From Prevotellaceae bacterium (GTDB lineage Bacteria; Bacteroidota; Bacteroidia; Bacteroidales; UBA932), in NCBI GenBank assembly GCA_031259805.1, contig JAIRKX010000051.1, positions 1 through 6,544 of the forward strand: a stretch of DNA of 6,544 nt. Reading direction: 5' to 3'. The translations under genes and the position numbers were made by a program. Of the stretch, positions 6,224 through 6,544 are shown piece after piece. Each line of letters begins with the position of its first letter. Position 1 is the stretch's first letter. Below the pieces are notes generated by a model. That model had not been told where the DNA came from. It searched no databases and saw nothing but the letters and a program-made list of their open reading frames with translations.

Positions 6224-6259
6224 TCGGCGGTTAAAACAGATCTTTGTCGGCAACTCCAT

Positions 6260-6298
6260 TTTTGATTAACTCTTTAAGTTAATCAAAATCCATTTTTT
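6260..6298 (+). terminator. A/T-rich hairpin with T tract, possible terminator
   Basis: TTTTGATTAACT (6260-6271) pairs perfectly with AGTTAATCAAAA (6277-6288) around a 5-nt loop, and six T's at 6293-6298 follow four bases later, with more T's after a two-base break. The stem is weak in G/C, so termination is uncertain. On the - strand no T tract follows. The palindrome could equally be a binding site for a dimeric regulator. It lies about 30 nt beyond the start predicted for the rightward promoter. Confidence 0.45.
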
Positions 6299-6544
6299 CT
6301 TTTTCTACTCTCTCATTTTTAATCATTTCTATCATCCGGCGCCTCTCTTTTTTCCGGCGCTAATTTTATTTCTCTCATTTTTATAATATCCTTATACCTT
6401 TCTGTTTACTCTTCGCCATTTTTTTAAAATACAACTATTCTTCCCCTTTTTCGTCCCCTGCTTTTTGCCTTTCAACGCCCTGTTCTCGCATCTATTAGGA
6501 CAATCTAAACAAGCTCATTTCTCCCTCGATTCTTCCCCCAATTC
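6299..6544. other. Gene-free pyrimidine-rich region with small direct repeats
   Basis: I see no gene here. The + strand is dominated by T and C, with only about a dozen G's between 6291 and 6480. Two direct repeats stand out: TCTCTCATTTTTA at 6309-6321 and 6371-6383, and TCCGGCGC at 6335-6342 and 6353-6360. TACCTTTC at 6395-6402 misses the -7 consensus by one base. Only trivial open frames (under about 20 codons) occur on the - strand. The region could be the untranslated 3' or 5' flank of a gene beyond the right edge. Confidence 0.6.

Larger units (their letters stand above)
6165..6224. repeat. Perfect 18-bp inverted repeat with promoter boxes in both arms
   Basis: ACAAAGGTATGTTTTTTT at 6165-6182 is the exact reverse complement of 6207-6224, enclosing 24 nt. 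Pairing continues inside: AAACTA (6183-6188) with TAGTTT (6198-6203), leaving a 3-nt bulge (6204-6206) and a 9-nt apical loop (6189-6197), 24 bp in all. Each arm contains TACCTTTG pointing outward, leftward at 6166-6173 and rightward at 6216-6223. The spacer holds a TTTG (6192-6195) correctly spaced only for the rightward box. Part of the pattern continues outside as CGGC-containing flanks on both sides. It could be a bidirectional promoter, a small invertible element, or a miniature mobile repeat. Confidence 0.9.

Noticed and set aside
6165..6224. Ordinary rho-independent terminator
   Set aside because: The poly-T and poly-A tracts lie inside the stem rather than after it, and both arms hold promoter boxes.
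6317..6440. Small - strand peptides such as one starting MAKSKQKG
   Set aside because: They are all under about 20 codons, lack a start context or promoter, and occur in purine-rich sequence where short open frames are expected by chance.

Overview
The window looks like a piece of a Bacteroidetes chromosome, probably from the order Bacteroidales. Three things point there. Promoter boxes of the TAnnTTTG type (the -7 element of Bacteroidetes) lie just upstream of coding starts. None of the four genes has a Shine-Dalgarno sequence. The two-subunit 2-oxoacid:ferredoxin oxidoreductase and the ~445-residue glutamate dehydrogenase have the form found in anaerobic Bacteroidales. The genus cannot be read from this sequence. 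I saw no tRNA, rRNA, CRISPR array, transposase or phage gene.

Layout. Positions 1-385 are non-coding and carry three unrelated families of short-period repeats (a 39-nt inverted repeat of CACAGAG words, a 9-nt AATCA array and an 8-nt CGCCACAT array), followed by a promoter. A PLP-dependent aminotransferase lies on the + strand at 386-1576. A convergent intergenic region (1577-1717) holds a strong hairpin terminator and a second 9-nt-period array that runs into the end of gdhA. On the - strand, korA (4178-6010), korB (3122-4141) and gdhA (1718-3055) follow one another in that transcriptional order, with gaps of 36 and 66 nt, as a probable operon. Positions 6011-6544 are non-coding: a promoter for korA, four tandem 14-nt units just upstream of it, a perfect 18-bp inverted repeat whose arms each contain an outward-facing TACCTTTG box, a small A/T-rich hairpin with a T tract, and about 245 nt of pyrimidine-rich sequence without a recognisable gene.

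How the genes work together. All four proteins meet at 2-oxoglutarate. KorAB interconverts 2-oxoglutarate and succinyl-CoA with ferredoxin, GdhA interconverts 2-oxoglutarate and glutamate with ammonium, and the aminotransferase moves amino groups between glutamate and 2-oxoacids. Run reductively, the set would assimilate ammonium from succinyl-CoA, CO2 and reduced ferredoxin. Run oxidatively, it would ferment glutamate. The cofactor preference of GdhA, which looks closer to NAD-type enzymes, bears on the direction.

The genes themselves are ordinary. The unusual material is non-coding: the mirror-symmetric promoter element and 14-nt repeat array upstream of korA, and the short-period repeat families in the other intergenic regions. 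A new multi-gene system is not visible here.
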